Shown: positions 34,668 to 44,033, counted from the stretch's first letter. The stretch is DNA of 64,000 nt from UBA4479 sp963974935 (GCA_963974935.1 CAXBEV010000001.1:496001-560000); one strand, 5' to 3'. The notes: generated by a model not told the origin, from the letters alone. Translations and numbers: made by a program.

Positions 34668-35717
34668 ATGAGCGCAAACATACGTAAGCTGGTTTACTTC
34701 GATACCTGGATTCACCCGATCGCTGAGGAAATTCTCAACGCCGCACCCGGAATCGAGATGATTCGTCTCGATCAAAACGACGACGAAGCGCATGTGTTTG
34801 ACGTCATGAAAGACGCGCACGGCTATCAGATGTTGGCAAAAACCGAATTGCAGCCGCGTTGGTGGCCGGACCGAGCGTTCATGGAAAAGTGTCCGAACCT
34901 GTTGGCCGTGGCATCTTTGGGCGCGGGCTACGATGCCTGCGACGATGATGCGGCGAGCGAAATGGGCATCATGGTGATCAACAATTCCGGTGCCAATTCC
35001 GATAGCGTCGCGCAGCACGCCATCGGCATGATATTGGCATTATCTAAAAACATGATCCGCCACGACCGGATGATGCGCGATGCACCGGGCTTGGACCGGA
35101 TGGCGTATCCGGGGCTTGAGACCACGGGCAAGACGCTCGGCATCGTCGGGCTTGGGCAGATCGGTAGGCGCACCGCCAAGATCGCCCGCCACGCATTAGG
35201 CCTGAACGTGATCGCCTATGATCCATACATCACGGTCGAAGATTTCGTCGCGCGGGATGCGGAGCCCGTCGATTTTGATACCCTGTTTAAGACATCCGAT
35301 TACATCTCAGTGCATTGTCCGCTGACCAAAGAGACCCGGGGCATGATCGGTGCTGAGGCGTTCGCGATGATGAAGCCTACGGCATATTTCATCACAACGG
35401 CGCGCGGCTTCATTCATGATGAAGCCGCCCTCGCCGATGCCTTGGCCGCCGGTCAGATGGACGGCGCCGGCGTCGACGTGTTCGATCAAGAACCGCCGGG
35501 TCCGGGTCATCCGCTGATGCAGTTTCAGAACGTCCTGATGACGCCACATGCGGCGGGCATTACCGATGTCTGCAGCTACAACATGGCGAAGTGGGGGGCC
35601 GAGCAGTGGATCGAGGTATTGAATGGGCGTCGTCCGCCGCGTTTGGTCAATCCGGATTGCTGGCCGACATACGTTGAACGCTATACCGGGATTTTTGGCC
35701 ATCCGCCCAGCAGTTGA
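34668..35717 (+). CDS. D-2-hydroxyacid dehydrogenase, second
   Basis: The 349-aa enzyme is an NAD-dependent D-isomer-specific 2-hydroxyacid dehydrogenase. The nucleotide-binding loop GLGQIGRR is near residue 163, and the catalytic residues appear as R in TTARGFIHDE, E in VFDQEPPGPG and H in TPHAAGIT. It is only distantly related to the dehydrogenase at 5492. It is 54 bases after the LysR gene and may be cotranscribed with it. The substrate cannot be read from the sequence. Confidence 0.88.
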   Translation: MSANIRKLVYFDTWIHPIAEEILNAAPGIEMIRLDQNDDEAHVFDVMKDAHGYQMLAKTELQPRWWPDRAFMEKCPNLLAVASLGAGYDACDDDAASEMGIMVINNSGANSDSVAQHAIGMILALSKNMIRHDRMMRDAPGLDRMAYPGLETTGKTLGIVGLGQIGRRTAKIARHALGLNVIAYDPYITVEDFVARDAEPVDFDTLFKTSDYISVHCPLTKETRGMIGAEAFAMMKPTAYFITTARGFIHDEAALADALAAGQMDGAGVDVFDQEPPGPGHPLMQFQNVLMTPHAAGITDVCSYNMAKWGAEQWIEVLNGRRPPRLVNPDCWPTYVERYTGIFGHPPSS

Positions 35718-35732
35718 TGCTATAGTCGCGGC

Positions 35733-36050
35733 ATGAACACACCCAATACCGATCATCGCACTGCACCTCGTTACGCCGTTGATGCAGCCGTCCACGGACA
35801 GATCGGCGAGCAGCCGTTCGAAGCGCGTTTGCAAGACGTCTCTGCAACCGGCGCCGCCGTCGTCGGCATGGGCGGTGTGGGCTACGAGAACAATGCCTTC
35901 GTGCAATTGCACATGGACGGGATCGGTACGCGGGACGGCTACATCCGTCGCGCCATCCCCGAAGGTTTTGCGGTCGAGTTCATCGACAAAGACGAAGAAC
36001 AACAAAAAAAGCTTGAGGCCATGGCGAGGTTTCGCGCCGTCAGCGCATAG
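35733..36050 (+). CDS. PilZ-domain protein
   Basis: The 105-aa protein looks like a stand-alone PilZ domain, a receptor for cyclic di-GMP. The RxxxR-type N-terminal element (HRTAPRYAVD) and the DxSxxG motif (DVSATGA) are both present, and the downstream beta-strand pattern fits. With no partner domain it would act as an adaptor on an unknown target. The genomic neighbours give no clue to that target. Confidence 0.82.
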   Translation: MNTPNTDHRTAPRYAVDAAVHGQIGEQPFEARLQDVSATGAAVVGMGGVGYENNAFVQLHMDGIGTRDGYIRRAIPEGFAVEFIDKDEEQQKKLEAMARFRAVSA

Positions 36051-36108
36051 AACCGTATGGCGCATCGGCGTGTAGATGCCTTTCGAGCTTTAAACCGGAG
36101 GAAAAGCC

Positions 36109-37098
36109 ATGCCGATGGCCCAGGTGCTGCACGAAAAAGGCCCTCCAAATGTGATGAAGTGGCAGGAATGGGCGGTGTCCGATCCAGCCCCCGGCGAGGT
36201 TCGCGTGCGCCACACCGCAGTCGGTGTCAATTTCGCCGATACTTATCATCGCGGCGGTATCTCGCATCCGTGGCCGGTGCCGGATGTGCCTTGCGTCATC
36301 GGCTTTGAAGCCGTCGGCATCGTCGAAGGCTTGGGCGAAGGTGTCACGGAATTCGTCGAAGGTGAGCGTGTTGCCTATGGAATCCCGCCGTTGGGGTCTT
36401 ACGCAGAAGTGCGAAATTATCCCGCCGACAAATTATTGCACCTGCCGGAGTCCCTTGACGAAAAACAAGTCGCTGCCCTTTTGATGAAGGGCATGACAGC
36501 GCACTACTTGTTGCACCGGACATATGCCGTGCAGCCCGGCGACACCATCTTGGTGCACGCGGCGGCGGGGGGTATGGGGCTGATCTTGTGCAAGTGGGCG
36601 AATGCGTTGGGCGCAACTGTGATCGGCACCGTGTCGACGGCGGAAAAGGCCGAAGCCGCTGCGGCTGCCGGTTGCCACCATCCGGTGATCCGCAGCGAGG
36701 AAGACTTTGAGGCGAAGGTCAAAGAGGTCACCGACGGCGAAGGCGTTGCCGTGGTTTATGAGTCCATCGGTAAAGACACACTGCAAAAATCATTGGATTG
36801 TTTGCGCTTGATGGGCATGTGCGCGGCGTATGGGCATGTTTCGGGCCCACCCGATCCGGTCGATATTATTCAGGATTTAGGCCGACGCGGTTCGTTGTTC
36901 ATCACCCGGCCCGCGATCATGCACTATGTCGCCAAACGCGAAGATTTGGTGATGACGGCAGATGCGCTGTTCAAAGCCATCAGTGACGGTATCCTCAGCG
37001 CCAATATCAATTATGAATATCCGCTGAAAGATGCGGTGGCCGCGCACACGGCGATTGAAAGCGGGACCACATTGGGTGCGACGGTATTGCTGCCCTAA
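36109..37098 (+). CDS. NADPH:quinone oxidoreductase, zinc-independent MDR family
   Basis: The 329-aa protein belongs to the quinone oxidoreductase (Qor) branch of medium-chain dehydrogenases. It has the GroES-like N-terminal domain with GVNFADTYHRGG, the GFEAVGIVEG segment, and the NADPH site ILVHAAAGGMGLILCKWANALGATVIGT around residues 145-172. Zinc-ligand cysteines are absent, as expected for this branch. The start follows GGAGGAAAAGCC. It would reduce quinones or enones by one electron or hydride, a stress-related role in related proteins. Confidence 0.9.
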   Translation: MPMAQVLHEKGPPNVMKWQEWAVSDPAPGEVRVRHTAVGVNFADTYHRGGISHPWPVPDVPCVIGFEAVGIVEGLGEGVTEFVEGERVAYGIPPLGSYAEVRNYPADKLLHLPESLDEKQVAALLMKGMTAHYLLHRTYAVQPGDTILVHAAAGGMGLILCKWANALGATVIGTVSTAEKAEAAAAAGCHHPVIRSEEDFEAKVKEVTDGEGVAVVYESIGKDTLQKSLDCLRLMGMCAAYGHVSGPPDPVDIIQDLGRRGSLFITRPAIMHYVAKREDLVMTADALFKAISDGILSANINYEYPLKDAVAAHTAIESGTTLGATVLLP

Positions 37099-37114
37099 GA
37101 CGAACGCTGCGCTT

Positions 37115-37246
37115 TTAGTAGATCACGACCTCAAGGCTGTTGATCACGAGCAGAAAAACACCGTACCCGAACCCCAGGGTCGCCAGCGTTGTGCCGGCAG
37201 CGGCACCGAGCGTTTCTGAAATGATTTGGCGCCAATGTGTGTTCAT
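37115..37246 (-). CDS. Small membrane peptide, 43 aa
   Basis: An ATG at 37246 lies six bases after a perfect GGAGG and opens a 43-codon frame. The peptide has a short polar head (MNTHWRQIISE) and one hydrophobic helix covering most of the rest (about 15-41) ending EVVIY. I do not recognise a family. The strong ribosome-binding site and clear membrane character support translation. It stands alone between the quinone oxidoreductase and M48 genes. Confidence 0.6.
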   Translation of the reverse strand: MNTHWRQIISETLGAAAGTTLATLGFGYGVFLLVINSLEVVIY

Positions 37247-37379
37247 TTTTGCCTCCGTTATCATCCAGGATCGCGACGTTCTGCCGCACTGGACACCCTG
37301 AATATTAACCATTAAAGCCCAAGCGCACCGGGCTGTCTGTGATGTGGCACACAGATTTCAATGGGCCGCATTAACCATC

Positions 37380-38462
37380 TTAGTCGCAGATTTTTTGCAG
37401 CGTCCGCCAGTCATAGGCGCTCATCGCCCGGCCGACCCCTTGTGACAGGGCACGGATATCGCGGGCACGGTCCGCGCCGGCCGGATGCGTGCTGAGGAAC
37501 GTCGGCATAAAGTCGCTGCTGTCGTCATCCTTCTCGATGCGTTCCAGAAAATCGGCAAGCGGACGAGCGCTTAGGCCCAGTTGATTAAGCGCGGTGACGG
37601 CGATGAAATCCGATGCGGCTTCGGCATCTCGGCTGTAGCCGCCTTCGATGATCGCCGAGGCGCCACCCGCCAACATCGCGCCGCCGACAACGTCGCCGAT
37701 CAGCAGACTCACCAACAGTGCAGAGCCTGCATTTTTCATGGAGGCCTGCATCGCATCCCGTCGCACCACGTGGGCGATCTCGTGTGCTAAAACGCCGATC
37801 ACTTCATCCCCGGATTTCGCCGTTTTGATTAGTTCCGACAAAATCAGAATATGCCCGCCCGGCAGCGCGAACGCGTTGGCGATGGGGAACCGCACCACCG
37901 TAATTTGGATCGGAAACGGGCTTTCCATTAAGCTCGCGATCGCGTCGGCGCGCTTTTGTAAGATGCGCAGCGCGTCCGCGTTGCGACATTGCACCGGCTT
38001 GCCGCCCTCGTCGACGCGTGCGGCTAAGTCCAATAGCTGATCGCGGTATGCACCGCCGATCCGTGTTTCCAATGACACCGGGATTGCGCCGGTCAGCAGT
38101 GCGGCTGCGCCCGGCAGCAGAAAAAACACCAAACCTAAGACCGAGATCACCGCGAACACCCCGGCGCCGGTCCACACCGGCCATCGCACGCGGCCCGCGT
38201 CGCGCTTGTTTAAATTTGGGCATGCCGCCGCCAGCCATGCACCGTCGTCAGCGTTGAGGGTAAGCCGAGCGTCGTCATTTGTGGTGCGAAACCGCTGCGG
38301 GCGTTCTGCCGTGGTCCCGATACGGCGGATGTCGACGAGCGGCCAGCGCGCGGCATGGTTGGCATCCGAATGGTGGATGACCAGAGCGTCGCCTTCGATC
38401 GCCAGCGTGACGTCGCGCCGTGCTGCCGTCTTGCCGTCGTTGAATGCGCCTTGGTGGGGCAT
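37380..38462 (-). CDS. M48-family membrane metalloprotease
   Basis: The 360-aa zinc protease has a cytosolic N-terminal region of about 95 residues, a membrane segment at about 97-118 and a catalytic domain with HEIAH at 227-231. The third metal ligand is probably E281 in GYSRDAEAASDF. A further hydrophobic stretch (about 245-270) follows the active site. M48 enzymes act in membrane protein quality control or as BepA-like periplasmic proteases. It follows a DUF898 gene after six bases, and the two families are often neighbours, so they probably act together. Confidence 0.88.
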   Translation of the reverse strand: MPHQGAFNDGKTAARRDVTLAIEGDALVIHHSDANHAARWPLVDIRRIGTTAERPQRFRTTNDDARLTLNADDGAWLAAACPNLNKRDAGRVRWPVWTGAGVFAVISVLGLVFFLLPGAAALLTGAIPVSLETRIGGAYRDQLLDLAARVDEGGKPVQCRNADALRILQKRADAIASLMESPFPIQITVVRFPIANAFALPGGHILILSELIKTAKSGDEVIGVLAHEIAHVVRRDAMQASMKNAGSALLVSLLIGDVVGGAMLAGGASAIIEGGYSRDAEAASDFIAVTALNQLGLSARPLADFLERIEKDDDSSDFMPTFLSTHPAGADRARDIRALSQGVGRAMSAYDWRTLQKICD

Positions 38463-38468
38463 GGGCTG

Positions 38469-39740
38469 TTAAAATCCACCGCCGAGATCAAACGCATCGG
38501 CGAACCCTTCGCCGGTGCGCGGGCCAGCATCTGCCGCTTGGGCGGCGCGCTCAAGCGCCGATGGTTGATCCAAGTCGGACCGGCGCACGGTTTGTTTCAC
38601 GGCTTCAAAACTAAACACCGTCATCCAGATCGTCGGCACGACGGTGGTCAGCAGGACAAACCCGATGAAGCCGCCCAGCAAGAGCAGCAACGGATTGATC
38701 TGACCATCTGTATAGATCGGGGTTCCCCACAGAACGGGTATCAGTGCGGCGAGGCCGGTAAAGATTGCGACAAGCGCCAGGGCAAGGGTGGCAAACGCCA
38801 ACAGCCGACCGAAACGCAAATCGCAGTTGAACCGGGCGTCGGCAAGGGCAAGCCCTGAGATTTTCCAGCGCGTCAGGCGGATCAAAAAGTATAAATATGT
38901 GAATGGAAAGGTTATTGCCGAGAGGGTTAGCGTACCGATGGCCACAATAAAAAGGTTTCGTATGTCCGGAGTGATATTGGACGGGCGACTCAGGTCGAAC
39001 TGACCGTTGCCGGCAATCATGAACCCGAGCAATCCCGCGCCCACAAGAAATACCATTCCCGTCAGCCACACCATCAGCCAAGGCCGCAAAAGCGCTTGCG
39101 GGGTGCCATGAAAGCGGAACGCCTGTTGGCCGAACCGAGTGTGCTGAATTTGATAGCGCCACAATGTGGCTTCGCGCCACGGCATCATAAATCCGAGCGT
39201 GAGAATCCAAAGCACGTCCCACAGCAGCGCCAGTTTCAGATAGCTCCAGGTTGAACCTTGTAGGCTGAACCGGATGCCGCGCCATGCCGTGCGGCTCAGT
39301 CGGTAGCGCCACATCCGGTACAGGCCGATGTGAATCAGCCCGATGATCACGGTGTAATATGCGATCTCTAGGCTCACCTGTAATCCGACCTGATCGGGCG
39401 GCACCAGGCCAGCAATCGCAGAATATACCAAGCCCAGCGGAAACAGCACGGCGAGGACGATCAGAAACCCTAAGAACAATTCTGCGCCGGTGCCGGTGTA
39501 TTCTAGCGGGTCGCCCAAAATGCGGACGTGGTGCCACATAAATCGGCGGATGCGGGTGCGTGCCCAAAAACGATAGACTCCGATGGTGATCAGGGTCAGT
39601 GCGCTATTGACCAGCAACAATCGAAAAAAGCGGCCCCTGGAAGCATCGAACGTGAATGTCGATGCTTTCGCCTCGAGCCCGGTGGTCGAGATGTTTTTTA
39701 TTTCATTTATTTTATTTGGGGGGCCTTGATCCGTCGTCAT
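38469..39740 (-). CDS. DUF898 (YjgN-like) membrane protein
   Basis: The 423-aa protein has a short soluble N-terminus, then repeated pairs of membrane segments with the family's motifs FFRLLLVNSALTLITIGVYRFWARTRIRRFMWHH and LALLWDVLWILTLGFMMPWREA. Charged loops separate about eight helices. ATG 39740 is preferred to an in-frame TTG at 39764. Function of the family is unknown. The stop is six bases from the M48 protease start, so the pair forms an operon. Confidence 0.88.
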   Translation of the reverse strand: MTTDQGPPNKINEIKNISTTGLEAKASTFTFDASRGRFFRLLLVNSALTLITIGVYRFWARTRIRRFMWHHVRILGDPLEYTGTGAELFLGFLIVLAVLFPLGLVYSAIAGLVPPDQVGLQVSLEIAYYTVIIGLIHIGLYRMWRYRLSRTAWRGIRFSLQGSTWSYLKLALLWDVLWILTLGFMMPWREATLWRYQIQHTRFGQQAFRFHGTPQALLRPWLMVWLTGMVFLVGAGLLGFMIAGNGQFDLSRPSNITPDIRNLFIVAIGTLTLSAITFPFTYLYFLIRLTRWKISGLALADARFNCDLRFGRLLAFATLALALVAIFTGLAALIPVLWGTPIYTDGQINPLLLLLGGFIGFVLLTTVVPTIWMTVFSFEAVKQTVRRSDLDQPSALERAAQAADAGPRTGEGFADAFDLGGGF

Positions 39741-39810
39741 GAAGCGGTTCCACTCGTCACCCAATCATCTGATGACAATGGATGCACCAATCCGGTGAAC
39801 CGGGCAAGGC

Positions 39811-40788
39811 GTGGGCTTTAAATTTATGATTGCAATTTTATCTCAGGGGCTCGGTTTCTTAGGGCGCCATGCACCCCAAGCGATGGCGCTGGGTGTGTTC
39901 GTCGGCTTGGCGTTGCCAAGTGTGGCCGACATGCTGAGGCCTTGGCTGACCCCAGCGGTGTGGGTGTTGTTGTATCTGGCGATGATGCGCATTGCTTGGC
40001 GTGATCTGGTCGAGCGTATGCGCCGACCGGTGTTCAGCGCGGCGCTTATTTTTTGGATGCTGATCGTGACGCCGACAATTGTCGCGGGTGCGTTGGCGTT
40101 CTTTGATATCCGGCCGGGCTTGGTGGCGGCGATGGTGCTGGCGGCCTCGTCGGCGCCGTTGTTCTCGACGCCGTCACTCGGCGTCATGTTTGGCCTGGAT
40201 GGGGCATTGTTGTTGATCGTCTTGGTCGCCACCACGTTGTTGGTGCCGCTGACGTTGCCGTTGATGGCGAGCCTACTTATTGGTTTTGATTTGGGGGCCG
40301 AGCCATCGGCGCTGATGATGCGGCTCGGCGGCTTGGTCTTAAGTGCCGCTGTTTGTGCCGCGATCTCGCGGCGGCTTTTCGGAGAGGCGCGGGTGGCGGC
40401 GGCAGCGCAGACCGTGGATGGGATCTCGGTGGTGTTGTTGATCGTGTTTGCGGTCGGCATCATGTCCGGGGTGACGGCAAGGATCATCGCAGATCCTCTT
40501 GATATCGCCTATGTCGCAATGCTGTCTTTCATCGTCTACACCGGCTTGATGGTCTTGGGGTTTGCCGTGTTTGCATTCGCCGTGCCGGGTGTTGGGCGAC
40601 GCGGATCACTCAGTGCCGGGTTTATTTCCGGCACGCGAAATCTTGCCATCATTTTGGCGGTTTTGCCGGTGAATGTGGATTTGGATGTGCCACTCTTTTT
40701 TGCGGTGGGTCAGTTCCCTATCTATATCATGCCCATGGTGTTGCGCCCGGTGTTTCGAAAACTGCTCGGTAACTCCGAGAAAGCCTGA
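39811..40788 (+). CDS. BASS-family (bile acid:sodium symporter-like) transporter
   Basis: The 325-aa polytopic protein has about ten membrane segments. The internal pattern (LYLAMMRIAWRDLVERM, LAASSAPLFSTPSLGVMFGLDGALLLIVLVAT, and FISGTRNLAIILAVLP) resembles the sodium/bile acid symporter superfamily. Bacterial members move organic anions such as oxo acids, and the substrate here is unknown. The GTG at 39811 gives the longest form; ATG 39826 is a possible alternative start. No obvious partner gene is adjacent. Confidence 0.75.
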   Translation: MGFKFMIAILSQGLGFLGRHAPQAMALGVFVGLALPSVADMLRPWLTPAVWVLLYLAMMRIAWRDLVERMRRPVFSAALIFWMLIVTPTIVAGALAFFDIRPGLVAAMVLAASSAPLFSTPSLGVMFGLDGALLLIVLVATTLLVPLTLPLMASLLIGFDLGAEPSALMMRLGGLVLSAAVCAAISRRLFGEARVAAAAQTVDGISVVLLIVFAVGIMSGVTARIIADPLDIAYVAMLSFIVYTGLMVLGFAVFAFAVPGVGRRGSLSAGFISGTRNLAIILAVLPVNVDLDVPLFFAVGQFPIYIMPMVLRPVFRKLLGNSEKA

Positions 40789-40828
40789 GGCCGATTTGGC
40801 GCGCAGCCCGTAATTTGGAGTATTCGGC

Positions 40829-41584
40829 ATGCGGACGTGGAAGTTTTGGCGGCGCGTTGGGGCCATCTTTGTTTTGGTGGTGATTGGGTCCGGCCTGACC
40901 GCCTTTGAGCGACATCAAGTGCATGCGGACTGGCGCACTGCCAGCCGGGAGTCGACCGGCATCGCGCCGGACCCCGCAGACGTGTCCGAAGCGATCATTC
41001 AAGTTTATGGTGCGCGTGCCTATAACTGGCGCGGCTATTTCGGCATCCATACTTGGGTTGCGGTGAAACCCACCGACGCCGCGCGCTTCACGGTCTATGA
41101 AGTCATGGGCTGGCGTGCGTACCGGGGGGGCAATGCGGTGGTGGCCTCGAATCGGCCGGCGGACGGGCGCTGGTATGGCGCGGCGCCGGAAATCCTCGCC
41201 GACATCAGGGGCGCGGGCGTCGATCAGATGATCGAGCGTGTTGCGGCCGCAGTCGAGAGCTATCCATACCGGGAACAATATACGGTATGGCCCGGCCCGA
41301 ACTCGAATACGTTCACCGCGCACATTGCCCGCGCGGTGCCCGAGTTGCAGCTTGATCTGCCGCCGACGGCCATCGGCAAGGACTACCTGCCCGACGGCGG
41401 CGTGTTCGCGATGGCACCAAGCGGTACCGGCGTGCAAGTCTCGCTATTCGGTTTATTGGGCGTCATGGGAGCGCTCGAAGAAGGGTTCGAGCTCAATGTG
41501 TTGGGCCTGACGTTTGGTATTGATTTAAATCGACCGGCATTGAAACTGCCGCTGGCTGGGCGCATCGGTGCGCAAAACGGTTAA
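40829..41584 (+). CDS. DUF3750 protein
   Basis: The 251-aa protein has an N-terminal membrane segment (about 8-26) and a soluble remainder typical of DUF3750: an RAYNWRGYFGIHTWVAVKP element, then WYGAAPEILADIRG, PGPNSNTFTAHIAR and late GFELNVLGLTFGID. The GPNSNTF core with conserved histidine and asparagine resembles a hydrolase-like pocket, but no activity is established. It follows the transporter by about 40 bases and precedes the TerB-DnaJ gene by 21. Confidence 0.82.
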   Translation: MRTWKFWRRVGAIFVLVVIGSGLTAFERHQVHADWRTASRESTGIAPDPADVSEAIIQVYGARAYNWRGYFGIHTWVAVKPTDAARFTVYEVMGWRAYRGGNAVVASNRPADGRWYGAAPEILADIRGAGVDQMIERVAAAVESYPYREQYTVWPGPNSNTFTAHIARAVPELQLDLPPTAIGKDYLPDGGVFAMAPSGTGVQVSLFGLLGVMGALEEGFELNVLGLTFGIDLNRPALKLPLAGRIGAQNG

Positions 41585-41605
41585 TCGGAAGGGAGCTGAC
41601 GGCGT

Positions 41606-42367
41606 ATGAGCATTTGGGGAAAAGTGATTGGTGGCGTCACCGGTTTCGCCGTCGGCGGGCCGATTGGCGCCCTGATAGGCGCTGTTGCCGGCCATCACGT
41701 GGTCGACAAAAAACGTGACGCGGGCGAAGCTCGGATCGGCAATGCGGATAAGCAAATAGCCTTCACCACGGCGGTGATCGTGCTGGCGGCGAAAATGGCT
41801 AAGGCCGACGGTCACGTGACTCGCGAAGAAGTTCAGGCGTTTAAGCAGGTGTTCCGCATTCCGCCCGATGAAATGGCGGCGGTCGGTAAAATTTTCGACG
41901 AAGCCAAACGCCGTGCCGACGGTTATGAAGGCTATGCCGAGCAGATTGGATCGATGTTCCGAGGCGAACCGCAGGTGCTTGAAGAATTACTGGGTGCGCT
42001 GTTCCACATCGCTAAGGCCGACGGTAAAATCCACCCTAAAGAAATCGAATTTGTGCGCCGGGTCGCCTTGTTGTTCGGTTTTTCCGAGCACGATTTCCAG
42101 CGTCTACACACGATTTATCTCGGCAACTGGCAGGGCACGGACGGGCATGGCAGCGGGGCGCCCGATGCCTATGAGGTGCTCGACGTCGCCAAAGATGCCA
42201 GCGACGCCGAGGTCAAAGCTGCGTACCGCAAACTGGCCCGCGAAAACCACCCTGACACCCTGATGGCCAAAGGTATGCCCGAAGAATTCATAGATCTCGC
42301 CAACAAAAAACTCGCGACCATCAACGATGCCTATGACCGGGTGAAAAAAGAACGCGGGATATCGTGA
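41606..42367 (+). CDS. TerB-DnaJ protein (DjlA-like co-chaperone)
   Basis: The 253-aa protein starts with a glycine-rich hydrophobic stretch (about 8-30) that may anchor it in the membrane. A TerB-type helical domain follows (about 50-160, with AKADGHVTREEV and AKADGKIHPKEI repeats), then a C-terminal J-domain (about 188-253) with the HPD motif in ENHPDTL. This order matches DjlA, a membrane co-chaperone of DnaK. The stop overlaps the next gene by four bases. Confidence 0.9.
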   Translation: MSIWGKVIGGVTGFAVGGPIGALIGAVAGHHVVDKKRDAGEARIGNADKQIAFTTAVIVLAAKMAKADGHVTREEVQAFKQVFRIPPDEMAAVGKIFDEAKRRADGYEGYAEQIGSMFRGEPQVLEELLGALFHIAKADGKIHPKEIEFVRRVALLFGFSEHDFQRLHTIYLGNWQGTDGHGSGAPDAYEVLDVAKDASDAEVKAAYRKLARENHPDTLMAKGMPEEFIDLANKKLATINDAYDRVKKERGIS

Positions 42368-43035
42368 GCGCAGCGCCGATCTCCCCCAACTTCAACGCAC
42401 GCGACGGGGTGCCGGTCGACATGCTGGTGTTGCACTACACCGGCATGAAATCGGCGGAAGAAGCCTTGGTCCGTATGTGCGATCCGGCGTGCGAGGTCAG
42501 TGCGCATTATATGATCGACGAAGACGGCACCCTGACGCATTTGGTCGATGAGCAGATGCGTGCCTGGCATGCGGGCGTGGCGATGTGGCGCGGCGATAGC
42601 AATATCAACAGCCGTTCCATCGGGATCGAGTTGGTCAATCCGGGCCATGAATTCGGCTATCGAGATTTTCCGGACACGCAAATGCAAACGTTGATTACGC
42701 TGTGTCAGGGCATTTTGGCACGTCACGAAATCCCGACACGGAATGTCGTGGCGCATTCGGATGTCGCACCGAGCCGCAAGCAAGACCCTGGCGAACGCTT
42801 CGATTGGGCGCGTTTGGCGGCGCACGGAATCGGTCTTTGGCCGGCAGCCGATCTTGCCTCTGCGCCCGTGCCCCTAGACGATGCGATGCTGTACTTGAGT
42901 GAGATCGGCTATGATTGCAGCGATCCCATCGCCGCCGTCGTTGCGTTTCAGCGGCACTTTTGCCCAACTCGTGTTGACGGCAAACTTGATGTGGAAACAC
43001 GGCGCGCTATTGCTCGGGTGCATACTCTTATATAA
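42364..43035 (+). CDS. N-acetylmuramoyl-L-alanine amidase (AmpD/AmiD-like)
   Basis: The 223-aa protein is an Amidase_2 zinc enzyme that removes peptides from muramic acid. Metal-site elements are visible as the histidine in MLVLHYTGM, the histidine in VAHSDVAP and the following DPGERFDW. SAHYMIDEDGTLTHLVDE and NSRSIGIELVNPG complete the fold. A short C-terminal peptidoglycan-binding-like region (about 175-223) ends the protein. No signal peptide is seen, which favours a recycling (AmpD-like) role. GTG 42364 overlaps the DjlA-like stop. Confidence 0.9.
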   Translation: MSAAPISPNFNARDGVPVDMLVLHYTGMKSAEEALVRMCDPACEVSAHYMIDEDGTLTHLVDEQMRAWHAGVAMWRGDSNINSRSIGIELVNPGHEFGYRDFPDTQMQTLITLCQGILARHEIPTRNVVAHSDVAPSRKQDPGERFDWARLAAHGIGLWPAADLASAPVPLDDAMLYLSEIGYDCSDPIAAVVAFQRHFCPTRVDGKLDVETRRAIARVHTLI

Positions 43036-43036
43036 T
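43010..43036 (+). promoter_or_regulatory. Probable promoter of rnpB
   Basis: A perfect TATAAT at 43031-43036 lies ten bases before the RNase P RNA and just at the end of the amidase gene. TTGCTC at 43010-43015 is a fair -35 with a 15-base spacer, slightly short. Confidence 0.55.
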
Positions 43037-43045
43037 GTCCGCCGG

Positions 43046-43424
<379 letters not shown>

Positions 43425-43447
43425 CTTTATTTTTAGATGTAAAACAT

Positions 43448-43476
43448 CCCCCTCCCCCCACTTGTGGGGGAGGGGG
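43448..43476. repeat. C/G-rich palindromic repeat (family B)
   Basis: CCCCCTCCCCC(C)AC and GTGGGGGAGGGGG form a long stem with one bulged C and a two-base loop. It resembles the palindromic cores at 44034-44166 and lies just after rnpB and at the 3' end of the DUF805-like gene. Confidence 0.7.
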
Positions 43477-43496
43477 ACGAAGACGCGCTCTTCGAA

Positions 43497-43889
43497 CTAA
43501 CGCTCAACTTTGCCGAATTTTGAGCCGTCATATTGTTTTGCGGCAGGGCCCTTGAAGATCAGTGCGATCGTAATGACGAATCCAACAACGGGAATGAGCG
43601 CACAATAAGCCGGGGTTTTGCTCCAACCGGCATCGCGACTTCGCCGCGAGAAGGCGCGACCGAATGGATAGGCGATGATGAGTAAAAATACCACAGGGAC
43701 TAAGTCGCTCGGTGATAGGTAATACGATTCGAACAATTTTGATAAAATTATGTTGCCGACACCGACAAACAAGACCCACCCTAAAAACGATAGGCGCGTC
43801 ATTTTCTCTTTTGTATCGTCCTTGTATATCGCGAAGATAAAAAGCCCGACGCTGATGACCAATAAAGATATGAGGACTGTCAGTAGCAT
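43497..43889 (-). CDS. DUF805-like membrane protein
   Basis: The 130-aa protein has four membrane segments. The second half (AFSRRSRDAGWSKTPAYCALIPVVGFVITIALIF) matches the C-terminal pattern of DUF805 proteins, with RRxxDxGWS followed by a final helix and a short tail ending in a KxxxFG-like motif. The first half is a looser match. Function is unknown. It stands alone between rnpB and the division cluster and is transcribed away from the latter. Confidence 0.65.
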   Translation of the reverse strand: MLLTVLISLLVISVGLFIFAIYKDDTKEKMTRLSFLGWVLFVGVGNIILSKLFESYYLSPSDLVPVVFLLIIAYPFGRAFSRRSRDAGWSKTPAYCALIPVVGFVITIALIFKGPAAKQYDGSKFGKVER

Positions 43890-43982
43890 TCCTGTCGCCT
43901 TTCTGTGATGTCACGGATGTGGTGTGTGTTCATTCAAAATAATGGATGAGCGTGCGGTGTTTTTTGACATGAGAAGAATAAA

Positions 43983-44017
43983 ATATAAAAAAACATATTA
44001 AAGTTGTTTTTTTATAT
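43983..44017. repeat. Perfect 13-base AT-rich inverted repeat
   Basis: ATATAAAAAAACA (43983-43995) and TGTTTTTTTATAT (44005-44017) are perfect reverse complements around nine bases. The surrounding ~110 bases are far more AT-rich than the rest of the window. No gene ends here, so it is not an ordinary terminator; a binding site or structural element is possible. Confidence 0.7.
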
Positions 44018-44033
44018 GTATTTGAAGAGCTAT

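Noticed and set aside
38611..39567. A 318-codon minus-strand frame within the DUF898 region
   Set aside because: Same strand but different frame from the DUF898 gene, which has clean membrane segments and a proper start; the overlapping frame has none.
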